Shown: positions 45,783-56,534 of the stretch, one piece after another
Layout of the letters: every line of letters begins with the position of its first letter
Numbering within the stretch: position 1 is the stretch's first letter
Assembly (NCBI GenBank): GCA_025991245.1
Contig: BQMJ01000060.1
Location: 62,001 to 126,000 of the forward strand
DNA: 64,000 nucleotides
Origin: Galdieria partita
Lineage: Eukaryota; Rhodophyta; Bangiophyceae; Galdieriales; Galdieriaceae
Direction of reading: 5' to 3'
Notes under the pieces: generated by a model
Seen by the model: only the letters and a program-made list of their open reading frames with translations
The model's database searches: none
Told to the model about the DNA's origin: nothing
Made by a program: the position numbers and the translations under genes

Positions 45783-47107
45783 ATGAAGCTCCAAAAGTCT
45801 CAGCTTTTACAAGCTGCTTTGTTCGCTTTTATAGTGCTAACTTGCTTTTATGAACAAGTGGACGCTAAGAAAAAAGGAGGAAAAGCTTCCAACTCAGTAT
45901 CTACGAGTGTGTCACCCAGTTCTCAAGTGGAAAGTGATAAGAACAGAGAGTTGTCTTCTCACAATATAATAGAACTCGATAGCGAGAATTGGAATAAAAC
46001 TTTGGATGGATCCAAACCCGCTGTAGTCATGTTTTATCTGTCTTGGTGTGAGTAAGTATCGTTGCATTCTCTTTGTATTCACGATTCAGTTGGACATGGA
46101 TTCACATACATTCTAGTCATTGTAAGGATATGGAGCCACATTTTCAGAAGCTTGCGGAATCTGCATCCGACCAAGTTATCGTTGGAAGAGTGAACTTGGA
46201 AAAGAATATAGACTTGGCCAAAAGGTAAAGAATTTCTGATTGTAGGATAATCAAGGTCTTCATCATTATTCCATTTTATGAATAGATTTCATGTGGATGG
46301 AGCACCCACTGTACTGTATTTTGCTATAAAAAATTCTTCGACTGCACAAGAAGTATTGGTACGAAAAGCTGAAGCAATAGCATCTCAAGTCAATCGACTG
46401 GCGAATGCTACTTTGTTCAATTTAACAGATGAGGAGTTGGAGATGGACCTATCTCAGTTTGTAGAAGCAGCTGATTTGCAGTTGAAGTATGTTGATAACA
46501 TCTCACTTAATGAAATTGAGACTGTTGTTGCCAAACGCAAAACCCATTTGTTAGTATTATTCGTGACGAATGGCTCAGAACCAGAATTTGAGCAAAACAA
46601 TCATTTGGCCGCATTTGATGTGGTTTGTATTCTTTTTGTTTTTCAATAGTATGAAGTTATTGGTTTTTCAGGTGGCAGGTATTCATAAAGAAATTCGTGC
46701 CGGAATACCAGAGACAACAGATATTCAGATGGGCTTTGTACATGTTCAAGATGCGGAAAGGTGGAAAGACTTGGGGAACAAGTTGGGTATCTCAACCACA
46801 GAATATGTAAGTTTTTGTTGTCCTATGTGCTTATTTGTTTTGAATATGGCTGTATTGTTAGAAATCCAAAGTCATCTTGTTTCCTCAGCCTGAGAAGGGC
46901 AAAAAGGTCCAACCTATTGATTGTGATGATGTTCGAGACAAAGGATGTAAAACTGCCGATGCTATTGTGTCTTTATTGAATGAAAAAGTTAGTTGTGTCT
47001 TGTCTATATTTATTGAACCAATCTCTCTCTAGGCCAATTTTGGGAACATTATGATCAACAAGGCAAACGATTTAGAAACGGATGATTTAGAGAACGATGC
47101 AGGATAG
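45783..47107 (+). CDS. PDI-like secretory thioredoxin-domain protein
   Basis: Six exons (45783-46051, 46117-46224, 46286-46622, 46672-46806, 46862-46987, 47033-47107) give 349 aa. A cleavable-looking signal peptide (LLQAALFAFIVLTCFYEQVDA) precedes a thioredoxin domain whose active site, completed across intron 1, is WCDHCKDMEPHF; VDGAPTVLYF supplies the cis-Pro. A second, CxxC-less thioredoxin-like region follows. The CDHC active site and ER entry fit a disulfide isomerase or reductase, but the chain ends ENDAG, without a KDEL-type retrieval signal. Confidence 0.85.
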
Positions 47108-47280
47108 TTGGTTGTCTCACTTTTCTTTACAATATTTTCCTCTTATAATGAATGGATAAAAGTAGTCGGTAGAGTTGGCATTTTATGAGAAGTTTTACAT
47201 CTTGCAATTGAGTTTTGTTCTTTCATTTGCTTCACTTATCAGCAAAATTGAAAGTGTATCATTTCATTATAAATCACAAA

Positions 47281-47725
47281 ATGAAAAACAATTTTGGAAC
47301 GATTGTTGTTGACGACGCCATTTCTTCTGTTGAACAGGATAAAATATTCTCATTTTTATTCTGTACTCTTCAAGTATTTCCCACAAAAGTGCACTCCTCT
47401 TACCTCTAAAGTCTAATACTTTTTTATAGACTGGTAGATAATTCGAGTGCTAGAAAAAAAGGAAAGGGTATTGAGTCAACAAGTTGAGAGCTGCCCAAAT
47501 CTCGCTTCTTGTGTTACACAAAACCCTACAACCAAAATCAAAGAGTTACTGAACAAGTATCAACTATCACTAGATTCTATGAGCAATGAATCACTTGACA
47601 CCCTTCTTATGCACTTGCCGGCTGTAGCAAAGGAAGCAAATACACGTGCAAACGAAAAGTTACATCCAAGTGCACTTGTAAGTGCTCTTAGCAATTGCAT
47701 AGCTCTTAATATCATAAATAACTGA
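47281..47725 (+). CDS. Possible small gene overlapping the ABC1 kinase gene
   Basis: Two exons (47281-47373 and 47438-47725; 64-nt intron) stay in frame from ATG to TGA and give 126 aa with helical, charged sequence (KIKELLNKYQLSLDSMSNESLDTLL). I recognise no family. Its last 166 nt run antisense to the 3' coding part of the ABC1 gene. The non-overlapping first half is only moderately coding-like, so this could be a chance frame. Confidence 0.33.
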
Positions 47726-49242
47726 GAAGGAAAGCATCGAACTCTAGAGGTCTTCAAAGGACTCGCTTCAGAAAAAGGATTAATTTCTACATCTGGTGGC
47801 AAGGCACAAGTATCGAATAATCCAATGGCATATAAAAACAATAACTGTTCTGAATGTTCGCTTTGTTCTACTTGAATGCCAAGTGAACTAAATGCATTGG
47901 CTGTGTTATTCACATCATCTTGAGCCAAAGCTTCAAATAATTCACATAGCCTTATTCGAAGATCATCCTCAATCTCTTTCACTTGACCAAAATCAAAGAT
48001 TCCAATACGACCATCTTCAAGGAATATAAGATTTCCTGGATGAGGATCGGCATGAAATAAGCCATCTATAAGCAACATATGTCCATAAGCCATAGCAATG
48101 TTCTCCAGTATTGAATTGCGGTTGATGTTCGGAAACGATTCGTTCACCAATCTATCAATCTTCACTCCTTGAATAAAGTTCATAACTAAAACTTTTCTAG
48201 AAACTAAATTTTGTGCCACTTGTGGAATAACTACTCGTTGCGGTAGAATGCCAGCACGACTCAAATTGTTCGATATTTGTCGCATCATTCGAGCTTCTCT
48301 TTCAAAATCAAACTCTAATGGAATTTGATACTGAAATTCCTCAACTATGGAAACCAAATCAAATTTCAAGTCATGTCTTTGTAAAAATAAGGCTAAGCGA
48401 GATAGATTGGAAAGATCTAATTTACAAAGCCTTTCTTGGTCTGCATATTGAGCTTTCACAGCGACCAACTGTCCATTCGTTCTCAATCTTGCACAATGAA
48501 CTTGAGCTATAGTCGCACTTGCGAGAGGAATTGGATCAATCCACTCAAACAATTCTTCAATAGGTTTCTCTAAAGATGTTTCTATCGTATGTTGAATATC
48601 TTGAAAAGGAACAGGAGGTACTTCATCTTGTAGTGTCTTTAGTCTTCTTATCCAAGCAGCTGGCATGAAATCAGCACGAGTTCCTAAAAACTGACCATCC
48701 TTAAGATAGAAACCTCTCAATTCTGTACATAATTTGTAAACTTTCTCAGAACCCCATTCGTGACGTTTCTCCCATAATAACTTTTTTTCTTCTTCTGGCA
48801 AAGTTTGCACTTCTTTTTGTGTTATTTTATATCCAATATAAATAGGAATAACTCTACTCCAAAACTGCCAAGTTCTATATAGACCAGGATGGGTAGATCG
48901 AATGAAAGGAGGAGCCAAAGTAACAAAAAGCAAAGGTCTCCAAGTAGCTTCGATAATCATTTGACGTGGTCCTTGAAATAAGAAACTCCCTATTGTTATA
49001 TAAGTCACTTTTCTTTTGGTCTGTTTGCTTGCAAGTGTTTGAAAAAGGGCAAATAACAATACTTTGCCAGTAAACTTGAGCAACTTTTCAAAGAAAGAGC
49101 GTTTGGTTTGTTTTCGTTCTTTCGTGTCATTGGAGTCGACTCTCTTTCTAGTCACAAGTATATTTGTTTGGTATTTTTGGGTTGTTTGAACACAAGAGAC
49201 ACATTTTGAAGAATGAACCAACATGTCTCTGTATAACAACAT
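47560..49242 (-). CDS. ABC1/ADCK (UbiB-like) atypical kinase
   Basis: A single-exon frame of about 560 aa. ABC1 hallmarks are present: LKDGQFLGTRADFMP (KxGQ motif), LVAVKAQYADQ with the Ala-rich/Lys loop, FEREARMM, VLVMNFIQGVKI and FHADPHPGNLIFLEDGRIGIFDFGQ, the catalytic and metal-binding region. A Lys/Arg-rich N-terminus followed by a hydrophobic stretch suggests import into mitochondrion or plastid. Such proteins support ubiquinone or prenylquinone metabolism. ATG 49224 (MLVHSSKC) is an alternative start. The promoter is shared with the divergent permease gene 123 bp away. Confidence 0.92.
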   Translation of the reverse strand: MLLYRDMLVHSSKCVSCVQTTQKYQTNILVTRKRVDSNDTKERKQTKRSFFEKLLKFTGKVLLFALFQTLASKQTKRKVTYITIGSFLFQGPRQMIIEATWRPLLFVTLAPPFIRSTHPGLYRTWQFWSRVIPIYIGYKITQKEVQTLPEEEKKLLWEKRHEWGSEKVYKLCTELRGFYLKDGQFLGTRADFMPAAWIRRLKTLQDEVPPVPFQDIQHTIETSLEKPIEELFEWIDPIPLASATIAQVHCARLRTNGQLVAVKAQYADQERLCKLDLSNLSRLALFLQRHDLKFDLVSIVEEFQYQIPLEFDFEREARMMRQISNNLSRAGILPQRVVIPQVAQNLVSRKVLVMNFIQGVKIDRLVNESFPNINRNSILENIAMAYGHMLLIDGLFHADPHPGNLIFLEDGRIGIFDFGQVKEIEDDLRIRLCELFEALAQDDVNNTANAFSSLGIQVEQSEHSEQLLFLYAIGLFDTCALPPDVEINPFSEASPLKTSRVRCFPSQLFMILRAMQLLRALTSALGCNFSFARVFASFATAGKCIRRVSSDSLLIESSDS

Positions 49243-49360
49243 AACAACCAAAGAATGATGACAATTCTAATGGTCATTCTATTTCCAGTTGACAGTCACA
49301 CTTCATTGCTTGATGTACTCTGTTGATCTCCCTTTTCCGTTTGGATCAAGAAAGTAAAGC

Positions 49361-49387
49361 ATGTCATGTCGACTATTTCTGCTTTGA
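49361..49387 (+). promoter_or_regulatory. Upstream ORF overlapping the permease start
   Basis: ATG TCA TGT CGA CTA TTT CTG CTT TGA is an eight-codon frame whose ATG lies 5 nt before the permease ATG, in a different frame. Ribosomes would reach it first, so the permease would need leaky scanning or reinitiation. Confidence 0.45.
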
Positions 49388-50751
49388 CAGATACCGAAGA
49401 GCAACAAGATGATATCTTCAGTTTATCTAGAAGATATGCGTCTTTCTTACAACACAACAACAGAGAGTTTAGAGAAGAGTTATATGAAGTGCACGGTCCA
49501 CAAGATATTCCTTATCGAACTATGTCGTGGAATATGGCTTATTATGCTATGACTGCAGAAACTGTAGCTTTGGGAGTATTATCTTTACCAAGTGTCTTTT
49601 CTAACTTGGGATATGTTCCTGGAGTCTTACTTGTCTTGTCTTTTGGAATCCTTTCTACTTATACAGGCTTCAACCTGGGACAGTTCCGACTGAATCACCC
49701 AGAAGTGTGTAACTTTGGAGACGCTGGCTATGTTTTAAAGAAAAGATGGGGAAGGTTCCTTTGTTCCACTGGACTTTGTCTGTTCTTAATATTTCTGGTT
49801 GGAGCACATTGCTTAGCAGGAAGTATAGCTATGGAATCTTGGACGAACCACCAATTCTGTCGACTGTTGGGTGCCCTTATATTTGCATTGGTTGGTTTTA
49901 TTCTTAGTCTTCCTCGTACTTTGAGAGGTGTAAGTTATATGTCTGTGGTCTCTATTCTTAGTATATGTTGTGCGTTGCTATTTACAGGAATTGCACTAAT
50001 TGTTCAAAGACCAACGGATACTTTGTTTCAATCTCCCAAAGCCTTTATGACAAATGTTTCCTTTTCTTCTTGTCTTGTTTCTATTATGGACGTTATATTT
50101 GCGTATGCTGGTCATTTAGCGTTCTTTAACTTTATTGCTGAAATGCGTGACCCAAAAGACTTTAGTAGAGCATTATTCGGTCTTCAGATTACTGATATGA
50201 CTATTTATCTTTTGACAGGAACTATCATGTATGCTTTTGGAGGTGGCAGCTTAACTTCTCCTATCATATCTACTGTACGTTCATCGACTCTACGTCAGAT
50301 AGCCTACGGATTGGCAACTCCAATGATTATTATTGCAGGAGTTATTTATGCACACATTGCAGCCAAATTTCTGTTCTTTCGGTTGATTCCTGGTCGCTAT
50401 TCTTTTCACTTTCGACGACATACGTATCTTTCATGGGTTATTTGGTCCACTTTATGTGCTTTGATTTGGTGCTTGGGTTGGCTTATTTCAGAAGCAATTC
50501 CTTTTTTTAACGAGTTGCTTAGCTTGACAGCATCTCTTTATGCTTCTCAATTCACATATGGACTATCTGGTGTCTTTTGGTTATTTGATCATCGTGGAGA
50601 GAGACGACCACTATGGATGTTATTGAATGTCTTTATTGTGATATTGGGTCTTGTTATTATGGTTTTGGGTGTTTATTCTTCTATTGTGGAAATTATTCAC
50701 AAACGTGAAACGACACATTCATTTGGTTTATTTTCGTGTTCATTTGGATGA
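49366..50751 (+). CDS. Amino acid/auxin permease family (AAAP) transporter
   Basis: A single-exon frame of 461 aa with about eleven transmembrane helices. After a polar N-terminus, YRTMSWNMAYYAMTAETVALGVLSLPSVFSNLGYVPGV is the conserved first-helix region of Aa_trans proteins; SIMDVIFAYAGHLAFFNFIAEMRDPKDF marks helix 6-7. These carriers import amino acids by proton symport at plasma or vacuolar membranes. The resemblance to fungal-type neutral amino acid permeases (N-terminal MSW plus GDAGYVL) is notable. Confidence 0.9.
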   Translation: MSTISALTDTEEQQDDIFSLSRRYASFLQHNNREFREELYEVHGPQDIPYRTMSWNMAYYAMTAETVALGVLSLPSVFSNLGYVPGVLLVLSFGILSTYTGFNLGQFRLNHPEVCNFGDAGYVLKKRWGRFLCSTGLCLFLIFLVGAHCLAGSIAMESWTNHQFCRLLGALIFALVGFILSLPRTLRGVSYMSVVSILSICCALLFTGIALIVQRPTDTLFQSPKAFMTNVSFSSCLVSIMDVIFAYAGHLAFFNFIAEMRDPKDFSRALFGLQITDMTIYLLTGTIMYAFGGGSLTSPIISTVRSSTLRQIAYGLATPMIIIAGVIYAHIAAKFLFFRLIPGRYSFHFRRHTYLSWVIWSTLCALIWCLGWLISEAIPFFNELLSLTASLYASQFTYGLSGVFWLFDHRGERRPLWMLLNVFIVILGLVIMVLGVYSSIVEIIHKRETTHSFGLFSCSFG

Positions 50752-50851
50752 AATAAAAAGTGAATTGTAGAAATGAAGAAATGATGATGGCCATCCGTTG
50801 ATTCTGTCGAAATATTCATTTTTGGGTTTGAACTTTCTGGTTTTCTACGAT

Positions 50852-52547
50852 ATGTCTATCCATGGCAAGAATTTTCTTATGGTTCCTGGTCCAACCAATG
50901 TTCCAGATAGAGTACTTAGAGCTATGCACAGGTGTGTTTTGAATATTTTTGGCAACGAGTATACTGAATTTCCCTCGTTGTATAGGAATAGCGAAGACCA
51001 TCGTTCTCCAGACTTTCCAGCTTTGGCCAAAACTGTATTAGAAAATATCAAAATGGTAAGTGCAACCTTTATATTTGTTGTATTGCACAAGTGGAGAATA
51101 TTTTAGGTATTCGGCACTACAAAGGGTCGTTCATTTATATTTCCAGCTAGTGGAACAGGTGCTTGGGAAGCAGCTTTAACCAATACTTTGAATAAGGGAG
51201 ACAAGGTTATTTCTGTTCGTTTTGGCCAATTTTCCCATTTGTGGATAGATATGATGCAGCGATTGGGATTGGATGTGACCATATTGGATGTAGAATGGGT
51301 AAGTAGTAGAGAGTAGATATTCTATGATAACGATAATATTATATATATATATTTATGAAAATATTTGATTGTTTAGGGAGAAGGAATTCCTATTGATATT
51401 CTATCCAATTATATTGAACAAGATACTCGACATGAATATCAAGCAGTATGTGTTGTACATAATGAGACCACTACAGGCAAGAAGCACAAGAAGAACGATT
51501 CAAGTGACACTGACAATTGGATAGGAGTTACTACAGATATTGCTGCAGTTCGAAATGTTCTCGATCGATATCATCATCCTGCTCTACTTATGGTAGATGG
51601 TGTATCTTCTATTGCTTCCATTCCATTCAAAATGGATGAATGGAGAGTGGGTATGGCTCGAAAATATTTGAAACTGCTTTTTGGTTGTTGCTGACCGCGT
51701 AAATAGATTTGGCTATTACAGGTTCTCAAAAAGGTTTGATGCTTCCAGCTGGGTTAGGAATGGTTTGTGCATCAGCAAAGGCGTTGGAAAGATCCAAAAA
51801 GGTATCGTGACCAACTTGTATGATAACTTTAACTATATTCCATTAGAACAATCTTCATCGAGTGTTTTTCTCTTTTGAAGATATGATTGTCAATAATGAT
51901 GTTGGATATTTTCCTTATACTCCTTCCATCCCTCTGTTGTATGGTCTCAAGGAATCTTTGGCAATGCTAATGGAAGAAGGCTTGGAAAATGTTTTTGCCA
52001 GACATAGAAGATTGGTTAGTAACTATAAAATATTCTATTTTGGTACAAAATTGGATGTTTGTCTTAGGCACAAGGTGTTCGAAGAGCAGTAGATGCTTGG
52101 GGTTTGAAGCCTTGTTGCAAGAATCCCAAAGAATATTCTGATACAGTTACTGCAGTTGTAGTTCCTGAAGGATTCGATGCGCAACAAGTGATTCGTATTG
52201 CTTATGAAAAGTACAATTTATCTCTTGGAACAGGGTTGATGAAGGTAAGAGAATTGCACCACACTATACTCAATATGATCGAATCCCAATCAAGGTCCGT
52301 GGTCGTGTGTTTCGTATTGGTCATTTGGGTGACTTGAATGAGTTGATGGTATTAGCCACTCTAGCTGGCACTGAAATGGCCATGTTAGAAGTCGGTATTC
52401 CTATCAAGTTGGGCTCAGGTATCAGAACAATCTTGTTCCATAGTATATATGTTAGATTGACACAACTATGACTTAGGTGTTGCAGCAGCATCCGAATATT
52501 ATATGAAAACTTCAAAACAAGTTCGTGGACTTTTCAATAATATTTGA
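50852..52547 (+). CDS. Serine-glyoxylate / alanine-glyoxylate aminotransferase
   Basis: Nine exons (50852-50931, 50986-51055, 51107-51298, 51377-51650, 51707-51801, 51847-52014, 52068-52244, 52295-52418, 52477-52547) give 416 aa. The start GKNFLMVPGPTNVPDRVLRAMHRNSEDHRSPDF and the internal VDGVSSIASIPF and DLAITGSQKGLMLPAG, whose Lys binds PLP, are those of plant peroxisomal SGAT and bacterial SgaA. RGRVFRIGHLGDLNE closes the fold. It works in photorespiration, converting glyoxylate to glycine. No classical SRL tail is visible: the chain ends RGLFNNI, so peroxisomal location is not shown. Confidence 0.94.
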
Positions 52548-52562
52548 TAAACAGGAGAGAGT

Positions 52563-54948
52563 TTACACAAATTGGGTTTCATGTCTTTCAGTTACTAGTG
52601 GTTGTGTTTCTTGTTCCCTATTTTCATTATGAACAGGAGATTCTTCTTTTTGATCCTCTTTGTGCAATTCGATAGTCATGGATGACTGTTCTTCCAAACT
52701 TTTGGTACTAAACCGTAGAAAACTCGGACTCTTCACAAGAATATCCAAAATCAAGTGCTTGTCTAAACAAGCAAATCCATTCGTCTTCACTACTTCACCA
52801 AAATGATTAGAGATAAATTGTAAAGAAACTTGTTTCAACTCTTTCGAATCATACAAAGATGCTGCTTCAAATATTTTAGCAGCATTCGTTATGGTGAGAT
52901 GCTTTCTTAGACAATCTTCACACAAGGCTTTCAATCTCGGTAAGTCATATCGATCACCCAAAGCTAACAAGTCTATAGCAAAGTCCAAAGGAATACTTAT
53001 CTATAAGAATGGATCGCTATGAGTCCATAGTTTATCATAAATAAATTCAGTTTACCTGATCACCATACAAATAACGTAAAAATAGTTGATAGACATTTGG
53101 AGCAACATCGGGTACTTCAATATTTCCGGTTCGACTTTCTACGCAGTCTGTCAAAAACATCCTACGAAATACATCGCATCGCGTAATCAATACCAAACGA
53201 TGAGCTCGTAAAGGCTAAAGAGATACATAAGTTGTACGGTTGTACAAAAAACAAGACTTACTGTTCTTTGAGAACCTACAAAGATAGTAACATCTGTAAA
53301 CTGTCCTGTCTCCAACATAACTATCCAATCATTCATCAAAGAAGATGAAGGAATCTCCTTTTGAAGTCTGGCATTCTTCAATGAAAAAATACGACCACAT
53401 TCAACTCCCATTTTGGCTTATGCAGACAATATAAAACTTACTTGGTAAACAATAGTAAACTGCAATCCAGAAACAACTTGAGAAGTCTCCAAATGGGATA
53501 ACCAAGTAGCTAAACGAGGTGATAAGAAACCTTTCGTCTTTTTATCAGTACAAGGTAATCTTTTAGTTCTATTACTTTACCTGATGCTGAAGGGTGTCCA
53601 TGAACATGTTTCTCGTTTGAACCCCAAACGAACAGTTCTCCATGTATTGTTACTGCAAAAGAGGCAAATTCCGATACAGAAACTTGAGTCACTCTTCTAT
53701 TCTGTAATATATGAATTTCTTTTATCGAGGTGGAGTTCTCTACAGTTCCATCTCCCAATTGTCCATAATTATTCTCTCCCCAAGCATAAACCAGCTCTGA
53801 AGACGAAAGTGCCAAGACATGTCGAATACCAGCAGCAATCTGAATAATTCCTTTGGATTGTAATCCAACAACCTAAATTATCACAACATTCATTCCTTAA
53901 GATATAATACACTCTATCATACTTGTTGTGGTTCAGGAACGGGACTCAGGTGTCCTAGACCCAATTCTCCATGTGCATTATATCCAAAAGCCCAAACTTC
54001 GTCATCTTGTGTGGATATGACAAAACTCATATCTTTTCCACAAGAAATATGACTAAAATGTGTACATTGAAGGGAAGCGATAATGGTTGGATAAGCAATA
54101 ACACTAGAAGCTCCAGAACCTGAAGGAAATCCTGCTTGACCATAACTGTTTCCACCCCAACCATAAACAACACCTTGTTTGGTTAAAGCCAATCCATGTA
54201 CTCCTCCACTGGCAATTTCAACAAGACATAAGCCAGATAGATAAGGATTCATTACTGGCGTATGTACACAACCACCTGAAATACCTAAACCCAGAGCTGC
54301 TGATTCATTTCTACCCCATACATATACTCTATCATCATCTGTTAGTGCAAAAGATGTGCTATAACCAGCAGCTATGAAAACCACTCTGCGAATTTTAGTA
54401 TTTCCATTTTTGGTGTACACTGGAATAGAAGCCTTTTTAGGTATTCTTTCGTTGATAGTTTGTATGCGACCCTCGTCATCCAAAGAACAGCCTCGTTCGT
54501 CATAGTTAACGGTAGTAATAGGAACAGGTGTTGGAATGGGAGTAGAAGAAGCCACTCCTGTTCCACATTCTCCAAATTTATTCGAGCCGAACGAGTAAAC
54601 TTCACCTTCCATTGTAAGCACAAGTACGTGTCGGTGACCACAAACGACTTGAACTACTTTTTTATTAGCCAATGTGGCAACATGTGCAGGAATTGGTTGA
54701 CGGCTACTTTCAAGACTTCCTAAACCACAACAACCTTCCGAATTGTCGCCAAAAGAAAATACGCCTTGTAACTTGTGGTTATCACTTTCTAACAAGTGTA
54801 CTGAATTGTCAACAACACTGGTCTTATCTTTGTTTCTGAAGTTAGTAGAATGGACTCCATTAGAAGAGTCGTTGTCTCTTGAATAGGCTTGGTTTGAAAA
54901 AGACAAAGCTAAAGAAGTCGTTTGCTCACATACATGGTCGTCTGTCAT
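52563..54948 (-). CDS. RCC1-repeat and BTB/POZ domain protein
   Basis: Six exons (54948-53923, 53872-53581, 53509-53442, 53375-53262, 53214-53056, 53000-52563) encode 698 aa. Residues about 60-460 contain six RCC1 blades (VYSFGSNKFGECG, VYVWGRNESAALG, VYGWGGNSYGQAG, VWAFGYNAHGELGLGH, VYAWGENNYGQLGDG, LFVWGSNEKHVHG). A BTB domain follows at about 500-600: FTDVTIFVGSQRTPLRAHRLVLITRCDVFRRMF, then VYQLFLRYLYGDQ and the BACK-like LPRLKALCEDCLRK. RCC1-BTB proteins are adaptors for Cullin-3 ligases. The acceptor before exon 4 was chosen to keep frame; an earlier AG would not. Confidence 0.88.
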
Positions 54949-55115
54949 CCAAGGCGCACTTTGACCAACGAAAAGTTTCGCAATCGTGTTACATATTACT
55001 TATTCTATTGGAGGATATATTTCGTTCATTTTATGATTATTTGTGTATTGGCAAACTTATTGCATCAACAACGTTTGGGTATTGATTCGTGATATTTTGC
55101 TTACATAGAAGTTGT

Positions 55116-55604
55116 ATGGATCCCATTACGAGAGAACGAGTGAAAGTTTCTGTAGCTGGTCGTATCTCTGAAGACCCTAGTGCTCCCATGTGTATGAAAA
55201 CCAAATGTCAAGGACTCGTATCCAAGTGTGTCAATACAGTTGCTGCGTGCAAGTACATACTTTCCCAAAAGCTTTCAAAGCCAGATAACCAAACTGTGAA
55301 TAGGGAAATTTCTAGAGGAGTGAGAGCCAGTGCTCAATGTGATCAACAAGTTAACTCTTGTAAGAATTCGTATTTGCTTGAATGCGCTACTCTTTGTAGC
55401 AAAGCGTATTTTGGAGAGGAAAAGAGAGCTCAGTGTCTTTCTGAGTGCCTCAATTCTAAGTGTTACAACCCTACTCAATATGGTAACTGTATTTCTTCCC
55501 AAATAGCAGAAGCTTTGGCTTCCTGTATTGAGAAGAACTGTGGAGATACTGTTAGGAAGTGTATGACCAGTCGTTGTAATATTTCCTTTCCACCAAAGGA
55601 TTGA
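55116..55604 (+). CDS. Cys-rich small protein of unknown function
   Basis: 162 aa with 20 cysteines in paired spacings (CMKTKC, CLNSKC, CMTSRC all CX4C; ATLC, CLSEC), suggesting a compact helical, disulfide-bonded or metal-binding fold of tandem CX3-4C hairpins. No signal peptide follows the first ATG (MDPITRERVKV), so it may be cytosolic or imported into the mitochondrial intermembrane space like twin-CX9C proteins, though the spacing is different. I know no homologue. It diverges from the RCC1-BTB gene (167 bp). Confidence 0.65.
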   Translation: MDPITRERVKVSVAGRISEDPSAPMCMKTKCQGLVSKCVNTVAACKYILSQKLSKPDNQTVNREISRGVRASAQCDQQVNSCKNSYLLECATLCSKAYFGEEKRAQCLSECLNSKCYNPTQYGNCISSQIAEALASCIEKNCGDTVRKCMTSRCNISFPPKD

Positions 55605-55858
55605 GCTAGGAAGAGACTAGTGGGTCTTTTTTTTGATAGGCACTACCTTCATGATTTGTTACCATGAATGAAGAAGAAGATAAGATAGCACACTTGTATT
55701 AGATAACCTTGTAACTATTTGTCATTTCACATAAGACAAATGAAAATAAAAGGGACAAACAGTCAAAATAAGCGCTCAAAAGTTTCATTTTTCTTCGTCC
55801 ATCTGAAGCAGTCGAAATGAATAAATTGTGGCGCTTATTTTGAAATAGAATTGATAGC

Positions 55859-56293
55859 ATGGAGTGGTTAGGTTCTGTAGCTCTTATGATTGGTTTATGG
55901 CTTCTATATTTATGGTTCTTTGGAACAACCAATACAACTTTTTCGAAAACAAGCGTTGCCAAGTTTCCAACTACTCATCCAATAACGACTGAGCAGTCTC
56001 GTTTATCTATGAAAGAAAGTAATAGGTCTGTTTGGCGACGGGTCTTTTCTCTCCTTGAAGACGAAGTCAGACAACTTCATACCAGACAACAGAAACTTTA
56101 TGCTTGTACAGAAGACTGGATTCATCAAGCTCAATCTGACTTTGATCGTTTGCGAGTTGTTGTAAATAAGTTAGAGTCAAAGACAACATCGAAGACGAAT
56201 CGAGTTGAAGATGCTAGGAAGAAGAAGAGATTGAGCCTTCATCCATCGATGAGTTTGGCTTTTTCTATTCAAGATGGAACTCTTAGGATATGA
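55859..56293 (+). CDS. Small single-pass membrane protein with coiled coil
   Basis: 144 aa. An N-terminal transmembrane segment (LGSVALMIGLWLLYLWFFG) is followed by a soluble part with heptad-like charge (LLEDEVRQLHTRQQKLYACTEDWIHQAQSDFDRLRVVVNKLES) and a basic stretch (DARKKKRLS). No family recognised. It reads as an intact single exon with a proper ATG. Confidence 0.6.
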   Translation: MEWLGSVALMIGLWLLYLWFFGTTNTTFSKTSVAKFPTTHPITTEQSRLSMKESNRSVWRRVFSLLEDEVRQLHTRQQKLYACTEDWIHQAQSDFDRLRVVVNKLESKTTSKTNRVEDARKKKRLSLHPSMSLAFSIQDGTLRI

Positions 56294-56534
56294 GGAATTG
56301 CAAGATGTTCGTGATTGATCAAAGGCAAATTGTCAAAATAGCTTAAATATCTTGTAAATTTTAGAGTATGAGACTTTAATAGTTGAAGAGAAGCATAATA
56401 TAAAAAGAAGAGATTGTTTCGGTTTAAAGAAAAAGACTTTGACAAACTCTCATCAACCCAACAACAGTCATCGATGAGGTCCATCAACGGAATGGCGCAT
56501 TCATCAACACTGCTCGTGAAGCCAAGATAATAAC

